Of a stretch of 64,000 nt of DNA, positions 1-10,869 are shown piece after piece. How positions within the stretch are numbered: the stretch's first letter is position 1; each line of letters opens with the position of its first letter. The notes under the pieces were generated by a model. It did not search any database and was not told the origin of the DNA. It worked only from the letters and a program-made list of their open reading frames with translations. The stretch comes from Atrina japonica (taxonomy: Eukaryota; Mollusca; Bivalvia; Pterioida; Pinnidae), in NCBI GenBank assembly GCA_030159075.1, contig BROG01000454.1, positions 1 through 64,000 on the forward strand, given 5' to 3'. Position numbers and translations under genes: made by a program.

Positions 1-198
1 AATTATACAGGACATCTCAAACAACATTCTTGGCAAGTTTGGTTGTAATTGGCCTCATGCTTTCAGAAGAGAAGATGACAATATGAAAAGACAATAATAA
101 TGGAAGTACAGTCACTCGTCTCCCCCACCCTGTCCAGGCAAACTAAAAAATTGTCAAGATGTAATATGGTATGTATGACTAAAAATCAAATTAATACA

Positions 199-246
199 CA
201 CTCTTTCTGCTCGCTGAGTTTCTTGCTGTCTTCTACATTTTCTTCT
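199..246 (-). CDS. ANAPC4: ANAPC4, probable fifth coding exon (donor uncertain)
   Basis: Read on the minus strand, this stretch follows a very good 3' splice site: a TACTAAT branch-like motif, a T-rich tract, then CAG just right of 246. It opens in the frame left by the 30-nt exon at 1581-1610 (two bases GT plus A). It encodes an acidic/lysine-rich piece, V-EEN-VED-SKK-LSE-QKE, which resembles the SEENSDEIIKLL stretch after the first WD40 blades of vertebrate APC4. Two weak donors (GT at 199 or 197) are possible, so the left edge is not fixed. The rest of the gene lies off the window. Confidence 0.5.
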
Positions 247-1189
247 CTGTTGAAATGACCAAAAAAAATTCATTAGTAATATAGGAAAAAGTTTCCATTT
301 TGAATACACAAATTAAGATTAATAAGGAGAATGACAACTAAAGTAGTGAGTCCAAGGATAGCAACGATCCAAGGGTCTTCTTTCTGCACTTGTCCCTTCC
401 CCTTCTAGGCCTAAATAATGTTAAAAGGGAATAGGGTGTGCAGTTTGGTTATTTCATTGGGTTGTACAAGTGTAATGACATAAAAAAGTCAATGGAAGTA
501 CAAATAACTTAAGGAGGACACACAGACATACAATAGACAAATCTCTCCCTGAGTGGCAGGTGTCCAAACTGAAAATCGGTAATTAAACATTCAGATGTTG
601 CCCTAAGCTAATAATTTATACTTAAAACTATTAAAAGTAGTGTTTTATTGAAAAATAAACATTTATTTTAATTAATTATAATAATTTTATCCCTTAAACA
701 TGGTTTTTGAGGAATGGAATAAATACTGTACAGAATTTCTCTGATGTAATCATAATACACAAGTGACCTCTCGGTCAAACACTCACAGGATGTTTACCAT
801 GCATGTTCAAATATTTTTTGAGGTTATAGCAATGTTGCTGCCAATTCACATATATAAATTCTTTTTTTGTAGGACTCTAAAACAAAAATGCATTTCCCCT
901 ACTTTCTGCATTTTACTTTTCTTCTTCCTATAACTTTTTCATTCAAAATTATATCAATGCATTTGGAAAAATTAGAATTTTCAATGGGAAAGCATAACCT
1001 AAAGACTAAGAAAGCTTCTTTTGAAGGGCACATAAAGGGCAATGGATTATTTAATTTCTGCGACTATAGTCGCGATTGGCGGAGTATAGATTAAAGAAAA
1101 TCAAGAGACTCTTCCCAATACAATGACAGATAATAAAACAATGTTGACTGATATAAATGATGAAGAGTAAAATACACAATATCAAGAAA

Positions 1190-1556
1190 CTAAAAGATTA
1201 TACACATAAACAAACACAGACAGAGACAGACACATAAAGACAGACAAAACACACACACACACAAACAGACACACAAAAACAGACAAGACACACACACACC
1301 GACACATAAACACAGACACATAAATATAGACAGACACATACACACAGACAGATAGACACACAAAAACAGACAACACATACACACAAACAAACACAGACAC
1401 ACAGACAGACAGACAAACAGACAGACACATTCACAAAGACACATACACAAACACAGATAGACATACAAACACAGACAGACAGACAAACAGACAGACACAC
1501 TCACAAAGACACATACACAAACACAGATAGACATACAAACACAGACAGAAAGACAA
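1190..1556. repeat. Imperfect ACAC/AGAC simple-repeat tract
   Basis: About 365 bp of ACACACAC mixed with ACAGACAGAC and CACAAAGACACATA blocks, inside the ANAPC4 intron left of the microexon. The long cysteine/valine-rich open frames on the minus strand arise from this repeat and are not genes. A 75-bp block from about 1410 repeats at about 1480. Confidence 0.95.
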
Positions 1557-1580
1557 AGAAACTTAATGCTTCCTACTTAC

Positions 1581-1610
1581 ACTGGAGGTCCTTTTGTAAG
1601 CGTCCCATAG
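1581..1610 (-). CDS. ANAPC4: ANAPC4 30-nt microexon
   Basis: On the minus strand, ttacttacag precedes the exon and GTAAGTAG follows it. The 30 nt keep the frame (in phase 2, out phase 2) and encode SYGTLTKGPP plus a split codon. This aligns with the NYSNTSKIF segment after LPKLPTLPK in vertebrate APC4. It is too short for ORF-based gene finding and was located from phase and splice sites alone. Skipping it would delete ten residues without breaking the frame. Confidence 0.72.
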
Positions 1611-2064
1611 CTGTAAGTAATACAAAATACAAAGACGTTTGAACACATTCAAATCTACACACAAACTAACAAGAAACTAAATAAAGGGGTAGGGCCAAAC
1701 TGCAAAGAATTGAATTTCAAGATCAAGCTGATACTACTACAACAGTTATTTCTCCATGTGTATTTTTAAAGATTTTTGTGTTGTTCTATTCATCATTTTT
1801 TTTATTACAACCCCCCCCCAAAAAAACCCCAAAAAACAAAAAGAACAAAAAACACCCCCAAAAATGTCATTTATTGTAGTGTAAGAATTACTAAAGATAC
1901 AATTGGAATTCCAATTGATACTATGGAATATGAATGTCATAATCATTTTATCGCTGTTAACTTTCAGTGACCAATGGTAGATACGCCTGTCCGAGATTGG
2001 AGAATTGTTTATTGGTATCTCCAGAGGATGGTCAGAAACAGTTTTTGGACATCATAACACTTAC

Positions 2065-2272
2065 CTTTTGCTCAATGGTTGCAACTTTGGCAGATATGTA
2101 CTAAAATTATCTTCCTGATAAGGATCAGATGTCCATGTCACTCCATCTGGTACAGACTGGCAGATCCAGTCCATACTAGTTACCTCTCCTTGTAGTTCCA
2201 ATGTGTGCAGAACCTCTGCATTTTCAATGTGATAGAGATTTATTTTTCCTGAGGAGTATCCTGCAGCTAACA
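2065..2272 (-). CDS. ANAPC4: ANAPC4 exon, WD40 blade segment
   Basis: The acceptor is tctcttcag and the donor is AAAAG|GTAAGT, both on the minus strand. The exon enters with two bases (TG) that complete a Val codon with the preceding exon. It encodes VLAAGYSSGKINLYHIEN...VTSMDW...LPKLQPLSK, which matches human APC4 from LLAFALADTKKIVLCDVE to LLPKLPTLPK. APC4 is a scaffold subunit of the anaphase-promoting complex, the nuclear E3 ubiquitin ligase that degrades cyclin B and securin. This part belongs to its N-terminal WD40 propeller. Exit phase is 2. Confidence 0.9.
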
Positions 2273-2561
2273 CTGAAGAGATAAATAAAATTTGTACAGA
2301 TTGATTTGATATGGTCTAACATTTCAATATGCAAACATACAAAGTCTCAATTTCTTAAACAAAGATCAGAACAATTCTTTATTATCAGTGAGGGGCGCAA
2401 AAAAGTCAGACATGATAATTATGTTTAACTAAAAAGATTTCAAATTCAGAAACAACAAATACAGTTGCCAAATTCCCATAATTGTTAACTTATTACCAGT
2501 GATTTCATTTTGAGTTGTAAATTTAATCTTTCCAAAACATAGATGGTTAGTTTTGTTTTAC

Positions 2562-2661
2562 CTTTTCCATCTGGTCGCCATGCTAAAGACTTGACTCTTA
2601 CATCCTCTGTAGGTGGCGCCACAGACCAAACTTTTTGCCATGACAATCGATGGAGGACAAC
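2562..2661 (-). CDS. ANAPC4: ANAPC4 exon, first WD40 blade
   Basis: The exon starts after gatcag and ends at GGAAAAG|GTAAAA on the minus strand. Phase is 0 in and 1 out, so it joins both neighbours cleanly. It encodes VVLHRLSWQKVWS and then VKSLAWRPDGK. The human counterparts are VLLHRLASFHRVWS and VTCLAWRPDGK, the most recognisable signature of APC4. A longer open frame continues rightwards to 2733 but is intronic: its residues before VVLHRL do not resemble APC4, while the exon at 4274 supplies the missing part. Confidence 0.93.
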
Positions 2662-2918
2662 CTGATCAAGACCAATTAGAGTTGACATATTTATCTGATT
2701 TTCTCTCAGTGTACCAATCACGGCATTGTACATGATAGTATTGCTACTGCACTTTGCTTTGACATGACAGGAGTCTGGGCCATTGTTGTTTTAATGAGAA
2801 AATGTATTAAACTGTCTATCATAATGTCAAAAACATAATATTAGTACATTCTATTTGATTTTTTTATTAAATCTATCAATATGAGCTTTATTTTTCACTG
2901 TTATTTTTCATTGATTTT

Positions 2919-2992
2919 ACTGTATTTTGATTGGCTTAATGAAAAATATCAATGTAAACTGATATTTTTCATTAAGCCAATCAAAATACAGT
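2919..2992. repeat. Perfect 33-bp inverted repeat with 8-nt loop
   Basis: Arms at 2919-2951 and 2960-2992 are exact reverse complements, starting ACTGTATTTTGATTGG and closing around the loop ATGTAAAC. Because it sits in an ANAPC4 intron, a transcript from either strand would fold into a long uninterrupted stem. It could be a degenerate MITE or a hairpin-RNA source. Confidence 0.95.
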
Positions 2993-3691
2993 GCCAGGCC
3001 ACTAATGAAAATCCAATTAATAAACCCCATCTATAATGTAATGACAATTTTCAATTCATTTTTTGATTATAATCTGTTCACATTTGCTAACAAATACCAA
3101 TAATGGTGATGCCATGCTAAAAACTTATGAACATGTACTATAGATATGACGTATCAAGAAGAGATTTTTGTGTGAGCTTTTTATAACGCTGTATCAAAGC
3201 TAAACAAAATGACACCCCACAAACTTGTTCTGTCTTGACTAAAAAGCAGGCGATATTATGTTTTGATGGTGTGGGTTTAAGTGCTCGAAAGGCAGTGGAA
3301 ATGTTCAATGTATCCACTATCTAGGTCAACAGTTCAATAGTTTTTAAAAAGATTCAGTGACACTGGAGATACAGAACAGAAAATGAACATTTAATAGGGC
3401 GAATTTTGAAGTGAGATTGCTGTCCAGGTCTATTGATAACTTTTGCATGATCTTTGAGGCATCACTTGATGTATTTCAATAAAAACTACAAGGATGCAGA
3501 AATATTTTTTGGAGCGTAATATTTTCCTCCAGCGTCCAGTTTTCATTGAGCATATTACGCACTAAAAAGATTTCCTAGCCTCTGTGTCAAAACTCGGTTT
3601 GTTTACATTTCACAAGCCGTAGACTAGCCTACATGTACAGAGAACATCTGGTAAATCTAGGGCCTAACGAAACTTAACTGGAAAATGTAAT

Positions 3692-3841
3692 AAATAGAAT
3701 ATTTGACAACTGTTTTTGAATAACATGTTTATTACATCTCATGAGGCAGGAGAATACATAATTAACAAATATGTATTCTCCTGTCTAAACTTGATGTAAT
3801 AAACATGTTATTCAAAAACAATTGTCAAATATCCTCTATTT
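3692..3841. repeat. Foldback element, about 70-bp arms
   Basis: The left arm runs from AAATAGAATATTTGACAA into TTTATTACATC and ends GGAGAATACATA. The right arm is its reverse complement with a few mismatches and ends AATATCCTCTATTT. The loop is only about 10 nt. It is a MITE-like foldback inside the ANAPC4 intron, and no transposase is present. Confidence 0.9.
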
Positions 3842-4273
3842 CTTCCATTGCATTACTGGTCCCATAGCATCACGTAATTTTTATTTTTGGAAATTCTTGT
3901 GCATGAGGCCATGCCATTTTTTTTTTATGTTTACTATTTACAGAATGTTGTTGCAGTTATGTTGTTTTTCAAAATACATCTTTCTGTGAAACACAAAATA
4001 CTGCATAGCTTTCATAAGAAAATCACATGTTTATATTTATATATTTAAAAAAAAATGAAAACTGTTAAGTACCATGACACAATGGGCCACCAGTATACAT
4101 GTAGATCAAGTTCTCTGTTTATGTTTCAGTCCAAAAAGACAAATGTCTCAATGGCAACTGAATAAAATGAATTGGTCGAGTAAATCTTTTCTTCATAGAG
4201 CTATGCCCATGATGCTGTTTTAGTAATTCTCAAAAATAAAATGTTTGATTCAGTTCTTTAAGAATCTATTTAC

Positions 4274-4390
4274 CTCCCCTTGCACATTAGACAGAGCTAC
4301 CAGGTCAAATTTTGGTGACCACAACATCAACTCAACTTCAACTGTTACATGTTTTTCATCCATCTGTCTGAACGATGTTTCTTCTGGCAT
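4274..4390 (-). CDS. ANAPC4: ANAPC4 first coding exon (start codon)
   Basis: The ATG on the minus strand is at 4390-4388. The exon encodes 39 codons, MPEETSFRQMDEKHV...VELMLWSPKFDLVALSNVQGE, and ends GAG|GTAAAT in phase 0. The vertebrate match is the start of APC4 (EIIFLVWSPKRDLIALANTAGE). No upstream in-frame ATG is present before the acceptor, so this start is well supported. Together with the exons to the left it builds the N-terminal propeller of an approximately 800-residue protein, of which about 160 residues fall in this window. Confidence 0.92.
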
Positions 4391-4423
4391 CCTATATCAG
4401 ATACAATTTAGCTTTTGCCAACT
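4391..4423 (-). other. ANAPC4: ANAPC4 5'UTR part of first coding exon
   Basis: A strong 3' splice site (long T run, then TGCAG) lies immediately right of 4423 on the minus strand. The start codon therefore sits 33 nt into an internal exon, and at least one noncoding exon must lie further right. I could not fix that upstream exon. GT donors near 5057, 8722 and 9659 on the minus strand are candidates only. Confidence 0.6.
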
Positions 4424-4454
4424 CTGCAAAAAAAAATAAAACAATTAAACCATT

Positions 4455-5045
4455 AGCATCACATCTATATGTAGCTAAGTCAGTAAGTGTAGCTTAGTCA
4501 GTAAGTGTAGCCAAGTCAGTAGTCAGTAAGTGTAGCTTAGTCAGTAAGTGTAGCCAAGTCAGTAAGTGTAGCTAAGTCAGTAAGTAGCTTAGCTTAGTCA
4601 GTTAGTATAGCTAAGTCAGTAAGTATAACTAAGTAAGTGTAGCTAAGTCAGTAAGTGTAGCCAAGTCAGTAAGTGTAGCTTAGTCTGTAAGTGTAGCCAA
4701 GTCAGTAAGTGTAGCTTAGTCAGTTAGTTTAGCTAAGTCAGTATATGTAGCCAAGTAAGTGTAGCTAAGCCAGTAAGTATAACTAAGTAAGTGTAGCTAA
4801 GCCAGTAAGTATAAAGTCAGTAAATATAGTTAAGTGTAGCTAAGCCAGTAAGTATAACTAAGTAAGTGTAGCTAAGTCAGTAAGTATAGTTAAGTCAGTA
4901 AATATAGTTAAGTCAGTAAGTATAGCTAAGTCAGTAAGTAAGTAAGTCAGTGTACAAGTAAGTAGCTAAATCAGGTATAGTTAAGTAGCTAAGTGTTAAT
5001 GATTACCTTGAAATATAATTACAGGCCTTAGTTAAGTCAGTAGAG
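4455..5045. repeat. 18-bp minisatellite AAGTGTAGCTAAGTCAGT
   Basis: Roughly thirty degenerate copies of a unit AGTCAGTAAGTGTAGCTA, with variants of 10 to 20 bp such as AGTATAACTAAGTA. The array lies just upstream of the first ANAPC4 coding exon, within its transcribed 5' region if the promoter is further right. Confidence 0.95.
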
Positions 5046-5779
5046 ACATATACCTACCAGGAGTGTACATAGTTTAAGAGAAATTATCTGACCTATTTCT
5101 GAGAAATTATAAAAAAATCCAAATGTTAACCCAATGTGGCCTTAAGATACATTTCAGATCCATTTTCTTTAAAGTTATCAAAAGTCCACCTTATTCTTAA
5201 AATCCTTTGTTCAATTGGATGCTTGAAATTGAAAAAGTTACCCTAGACCTTCACATCAACATATTCAAATCAAACATTTTGTGGACTTTTTATTGGTCAT
5301 TTTTTTCAATTCCAAGTACATGTACTGCTTTTTTTCAATTTGAATGTAATTTGAATAATTCAAGCCTGCTCTGTTTCCGATTCTCTCCATACTATAAAAA
5401 CATGTTAGTTGTTCCCTGTGAGAGGGAACCAATCACAGCATCATATTCCTGTGGGTATGCGCAATAGATATATCCAGTGAAAATTAAAACTTTGAAAGTC
5501 TTTCGTATGCGCTGTTGTTTACTTCAAATAGATACTGCTGATGCTTACAATTTGATTAATATTCTATATTGCATTATTTCAAAAATAGGACAGCTTTATT
5601 TACATTTACTCTGAATTCCTCTTATTTTTTCCCCAGCTGTAATAATGTATACAAATCCCACAATGCATCATGAAGAACTTTCCAGTCTGATGTGTTTCGA
5701 GTGTAAATGCATTCAGGAGTAATGCAGTGATCATAGTGAACAGAATATAATGAAGGAAATATTTGGATTAATTTGAATG

Positions 5780-6000
5780 TTGTTTTACGCACACTAAATA
5801 ATTTTTCAGTCACACGGTGGCAGCCAACTTTATAATGGTGAAGGAAAGAAAAATGTACCCAGGAAGAGACCATCAGCCTTCCGCAAATAAACTGGAAAAC
5901 TTTCTCACAAAATCAGCTTTGATACGATTGGTGTTCAAACCCCCGCTGGACAGAGGGGAAAGTTTGCAGGCACAAGACTCTTACCATTAGGACCTTGTTC
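5780..6000 (-). repeat. tRNA-derived SINE copy (family B), degenerate
   Basis: Minus-strand copy of the element also seen near 46100-46306 and 55640-55851. It shares GGTGGCAGCCAACTTTATAATGG, an AAATGTACCCAGGAAGAGACCA core and CACAAAATCAGC. At the right end a tRNA-like head is recognisable in reverse: a box-B-like GGGTTTGAACACC and a box-A-like CTAATGGTAAGAG. A long open frame on the minus strand here is repeat-derived. Confidence 0.75.
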
Positions 6001-6658
6001 ATTTTGGAAAGAAATAATCAAATTTCAGTACCACTAATGTTCTAAATATTTAACATAGATTGATTAAACTATGCGTCTTCTTTTTTGTGGAAAAGGTGTT
6101 GCCATTGTGATATCAGATGAACTCACTATGGAGCTTTCAGCATTTGTAAAACAGCAAGATTTACATACTTATAGGCATTACCTTAGTTAATAATGATATT
6201 GATACAAATTTAATTTTGAAGGTTAAGGACATTCCATTTATGATTTCAACTGCAATTCTACATGTAATTACTACTATAAGGTGTCTTTCCATAGTACTTA
6301 AGAGTTATGTTTTAGTTTTAGGGTTAATTTATAATTTTCCCTTACTAATTCTTAATCGGTAAACTGCACTTGTACTGTTAAAAAGTATTATAGTTTATAC
6401 ATTGTTGTAATTAGACTTGATAATGTTCAGAAATTCCTGTGTAGAAAATCTTGCAGTTGTGTGAAACTCACTTTCTACACAGTTGCAGAAACTTTGTAAC
6501 AACTTTTGATTTCATCGTAAGAATTAAGAATACTGGTCTTTTGCGACACTTTTATTAATAAGCTCGCTTTGCGTTAGAGCTGAGCTGTCTATTAATTTTT
6601 TCCTTTTCTATGTGTCAATCTTAAAAATGTGCTACACACCCACTTCATCCAAATCTTT

Positions 6659-7636
6659 AGTAATGGTAAACGTTGAAATGTGCCAAAATGTATATAAAAT
6701 GTCGAAATGTAGTACAAAAATGTTGAAATGGAGGCTTGCAATGCCAAAATGTACAATGTATGATATTTCAAGACGATAATGGATATGTATTGATATTATC
6801 CACTAGAATGATATTAAGTTTAGTAATAAAAATATAACAAAATAAATCCATATCAGCATATTGAGCTTTGACCGTGATGCCTGTCGAAGGGGAGGGTAGT
6901 GGGGGTCAAAATGTAGTAGTGGGTGGGCCTGTCGAAATATAGTTTTTCCTAAAACATCAGACATATATTTACACATTTTTAAAAGATTTTTAGTTCATTT
7001 TAAAAATGTTACATAAAAATCCATCTCAGATTTTGAATCTACACATATAATACACCTTTTACAATAATTAGATTTCTACTTCTATTTTTTAGGTAAATTC
7101 ACATATAGAATCTACTTTCTTTCTTTACCAGTACCAAAAAAAATTCTTCTCACAACAGAAGAGTAAAACATGCAGCATATTTAACTTAACCACAAAGATG
7201 ACTATTTTATTTTTATTCAAATTCTGCTGGGGAAGTCTCCCTTACTTCATCAGCTTTACCGTGGCACATTAGGGCGTGCATATATATTCTGTTGTTGAAC
7301 AGGCTATAAAATTATTTCTGTATATTTACCTCATTTGGAATCTGTTTAAATATTGGTTTTAACCAAAAATAACACCCATTTCTATAGCAAAACATGTACT
7401 TCCATTTTGACATATTTCAGATACATTTTACTTAAGTGACAACATGACTCTGAAACAGCATAAATTTACGATGATTTTGGGTGTGATTATGCAAACATAA
7501 TTGTTGGTTTGGGCTTCATATTAGTCAAGATGTACAACATATGTCTATGATTAAAATAATTAACATTTCAACATTTCTATCCTACATTTCAACATTTCAT
7601 GTACGTTTTGGCAAATTTTGAAGTTTACCATTACAC
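6659..7636. mobile_element. Nonautonomous Mutator-like element (MITE)
   Basis: About 85-100 bp at each end are inverted copies: the left begins AGTAATGGTAAACGTTGAAA, and the right reverse complement begins GTGTAATGGTAAACTTCAAA. Both continue through TGCCAAAAYGTA and repeated GAAATGTNGAAATGT motifs. The direct repeat CCAAATCTTT flanks both sides (6649-6658 and 7637-7646). Long terminal inverted repeats with a 9-11 bp target duplication are typical of Mutator-like elements. The interior has no transposase reading frame, so it must have moved with help from another element. Confidence 0.8.
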
Positions 7637-8357
7637 CCAAATCTTTCGTTCAATGTCTTTGCCTCTGGAAGTTTGGTCAGTTTCTCACTAGGCCAAACGT
7701 TCTGCCCAGATTTTAAGTGGTTTTTTATTATTTTTTTTTATTTTGGTAAAATCAGGTCTATCAAAAAAAAAATCGCTTAAAGTGATATAAGCTGTCAAAA
7801 GGATAATTTTTGTCCTATGACATATAGACAAGAATATGACAAAATGTGCGTTCAAATACATTATCAAACACATGAAATGTTGTAAAAGATCTTCCTTTCT
7901 GAGTTATTTGTTTTATAAGAATTTAAGTTTTCAGGTAACTTAAAAAATCCGGCTGCATTTACGTATGCAATGACCTTTCAAATAAACTCTTTTGCTATAT
8001 CAGATGTGCTTCGTAAATCGGTCAGGCGGATCTCGGTCCTTTATGCACTCGATCTATCAGCAATCACAGCTCTTGACACAATTGGTGTCGGCCGATTTTT
8101 ATGTGTTTTATGTTTACTTTTAAGATACTGGACATGATTTTTATTGGAAAGCACATGTATTATGTAAAATATGTACTTTTCAATGCTATTTTAAATACCT
8201 GAAACAAATCGGATCAATATATGAATAAAAATATCAGGTCACTAAAAGAATTTTTTTCCAGTCTTCAATGTTACCCTGAAATGGATGCTGAGATTGCCAA
8301 ATCTAAATAATATAACTGTGAAAATTACCGTATGCGCATACCATGGTTTACATTCAT

Positions 8358-8367
8358 GCCGCCATCT
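8358..8367 (-). promoter_or_regulatory. YY1-type site, possible ANAPC4 promoter region
   Basis: GCCGCCATCT on the plus strand reads AGATGGCGGC on the minus strand, the YY1 consensus usually found just downstream of transcription starts. It lies in a local cluster of CpG sites (8330-8480) in otherwise CpG-poor DNA. The orientation would suit transcription leftwards into ANAPC4. No transcript evidence is available from sequence alone. Confidence 0.3.
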
Positions 8368-8579
8368 CCAGTGGAGTTGGGCAGTTCATATTTGTCAAGA
8401 ATGATAGAGCCGAGTATGCGATGGAACGAGTTAAAAATGGTTCGAGATCACCCGATAAATACGGCACGAGGACAATTTAAAAAATGAGTGTTTTGAAACA
8501 ACAGAAAAGATCAACTTTGCCTGATTTAGGTATAAAATGATAATGTATGAGAAAAAACGCAAAGGGTGATAAGAATAGA

Positions 8580-8800
8580 ATATATATTAAAGAGCACCCT
8601 GAGTGAAAAATGAAAATTTCTGTATTTTTAGAACTTATCATTCTAAGAACAATGTCAAAAACCTGATCACAATCGGTGCACACGTTTTCAAGATATTAGC
8701 GATAAACTGCAAAACTCACCTTTACAGATAGCTCAAGTAGCCAGAAAGGAGCGGAGCTTTGTGTGATATCACAACGCAGACTCCGGTTACGAAGAACGTG
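8580..8800 (+). repeat. Dispersed repeat, inverted partner of 9984-10182
   Basis: It begins AAAGAGCACCCTGAGTGAAAAA, followed by a TTAGAACTTATCATTCTAAGAACAATGT-like block and a CCTGATCACAATCGG block. The reverse complement of 9984-10182 has the same blocks in the same order, down to GTGAYATCACA. The two copies are perhaps 65-75 percent alike, so this is an old family rather than a recent duplication. On the minus strand it carries a good donor, AAAG|GTGAGT (8722). Confidence 0.8.
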
Positions 8801-9983
8801 CTTCACTATAGGCTTTATATTAGCAGTGCCTCAGGCGTAGACGGCAATCAACACACCTGCTGGTTTATTAAGTGAATATATTTGTTTGTACAATAATGTA
8901 GGAATAATTGTTTTTAACTGTTGCAGTCATGATTTTTGTTTGGGAATTTTTAATTGATCAATAAAACGAGATTTAAGTTGCAACATTTTTGTGTAAGGCA
9001 GCGATATTCTAAATAAAGAAATCTAGCTTTTTTCATTATTTATGAATCTATGCTTACATCTCTGAGTAAAACAGCATAATTGTCATCCACTGAGAACAAA
9101 ATAATAACCGAATTACTATTTTATTTTTTTTATATAAACTGATATCGTAGAAGTAGGCGTAAATTGTATGTCATTTTGAAAAGACAACTGCAGTAAATAT
9201 CGCATTGTGCTATTGGCAGAGCAAATAAAGTACATATATAATTGAAAATGAGAGCAACATCAACTGTAATGAAAATGGAAATTTAATGAAAATATGGTTC
9301 AAATATACAACAAACAAATAAGCGACAATGATTTTTCCCTAGGGTCATGTTTTTATTCACTGTTGATTGAAGATTACGTGTCAGTTATATAAAGAACTTA
9401 GTCGCTCTTAAAATACTGTATACAGAAACCTAATATTATAAATTAAATTTAACGTATTAGTAGTCTTATTATACTCAAAAAAAAAGAAGGTTAAAATGCA
9501 GTATTTATACATGTAAATTTTATTTTTACAATATTATCAATTTCCTAAAAAAAAAAATTTTCCGGTTATGTGTGATATACAAAGGTGTGTTTTGCCAAAT
9601 GCCTACAAGACTAACACCACACCAAATCATCTCGGAAATATAAAACCTACAAACCTACCTGCTGAGAATCCTGGCGTGGTTACATGACATGGCAATACAT
9701 TGGAAGGTGTGAAGTAAGTGGGTGTTTTAAGGATTAAAATTAGCATACATTGTACATCACAGGCGGGTTGTTGTTCTTTTTTTCTTTATAAAACATGATC
9801 TAGAACGCACAAAAGAAAAACTTCAGAGATAAAAACTCTAAATAAAGCGTGATACTCTAAACTAAGCATAACTAATCCATCCGTCTGTAAATGGGACACT
9901 GAAAAAGCCAAAATCATGTTTGTTATATGACTCGCTTTATCGTCCACTTTTTAATTTCCACCATGACAGTAGTCATCCTAAGG

Positions 9984-10182
9984 CTACTCCATGATGTCAC
10001 AGTGTAACAAGTTTGCAGGAAGTGGAATGAATTCTTGATTAGTTTTCCGAAAGCAGGTAAAATCGCTCACTTTGGCGGTCAATATATCGAGAATGCGCCT
10101 ACCAATTTTGATCAGGTTTACGATGTTGTTCTTAGAATGATGAGTTCTATAAATATAGAAATTTTTCACTAAGGGTGCTTTT
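9984..10182 (-). repeat. Dispersed repeat, second copy (inverted)
   Basis: Minus-strand copy of the element at 8580-8800. It starts (reverse complement) AAAAAGCACCCTTAGTGAAAA and ends near the palindrome-like TGATGTCACAGTG. The open frame of about 60 codons on the minus strand is out of step with the other copy, so it is not coding. Confidence 0.8.
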
Positions 10183-10869
10183 TAACTCCAAATAGCACAT
10201 CGTTATTGAACACTCTGTAATCTTCACAAGAATTACCGAAAGTTAATGTGTAATGGCCAGAATGATATCAAACTAATATTACGGGTCACGTTTGGCAAGT
10301 ATGGGGCAATTATACGCATGCATTTGTCATTCGAATCACCAGATGGCCTTTTTGGGGATATATACGAGATAAAATAAAATGGGCATGTAATTTTTTTCAT
10401 TTACGACAGCTCATATCGCTTTGGCCTAGTTTCTCACAAATATCCCTATTATTTCAGTTACATTATTGTAGTATGTTGTGGGGCTATACATATAGTTTAT
10501 TGACTGCATGTATAATGTAAAAAGGGCTACGTATATCAATATTGAAGTATTTCAATTTACATTAATTGTCAATTGTGTTCATTGACACATTCATAACTTG
10601 ATTCAATCAATGAATGATTGAAATTTGATTAACGATTACTGGGTCAGTGGTTGTGAATATTTCTACTACTGGAAATTAAAGTGGAGTTTTCAGACGTTCA
10701 ATAACATTGTAGAATACCTAGACTCTGTAAGGATTCTACCCCATAAAAATTAACAAGTCAATATTTCTTTGACTCGTTTGTGTCTTATTTATATCCAAAC
10801 TACAAAGCTAGATGTTTTCCTCCATGGGCGCAGACATATTTGTTTTCATATCGAGGTTTAAAACTTCAT

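Larger units (their letters stand above)
2662..4273 (-). other. ANAPC4: ANAPC4 first coding intron, with two foldback elements
   Basis: This 1.6-kb intron separates the first and second coding exons. It holds a perfect 33-bp hairpin at 2919-2992 and a longer imperfect foldback at 3692-3841, both listed separately. The remainder (about 3000-3690 and 3842-4273) is AT-rich. I see no coding exon in it on either strand. Confidence 0.7.

Noticed and set aside
1182..1534. Cys/Val-rich open frames of 80-114 codons on the minus strand
   Set aside because: They are read-outs of the ACAC/AGAC simple repeat and are open in several frames at once.
5622..5873. 83-codon minus-strand frame
   Set aside because: It overlaps a SINE copy shared with 46.1 and 55.7 kb; homologous copies are broken in that frame.
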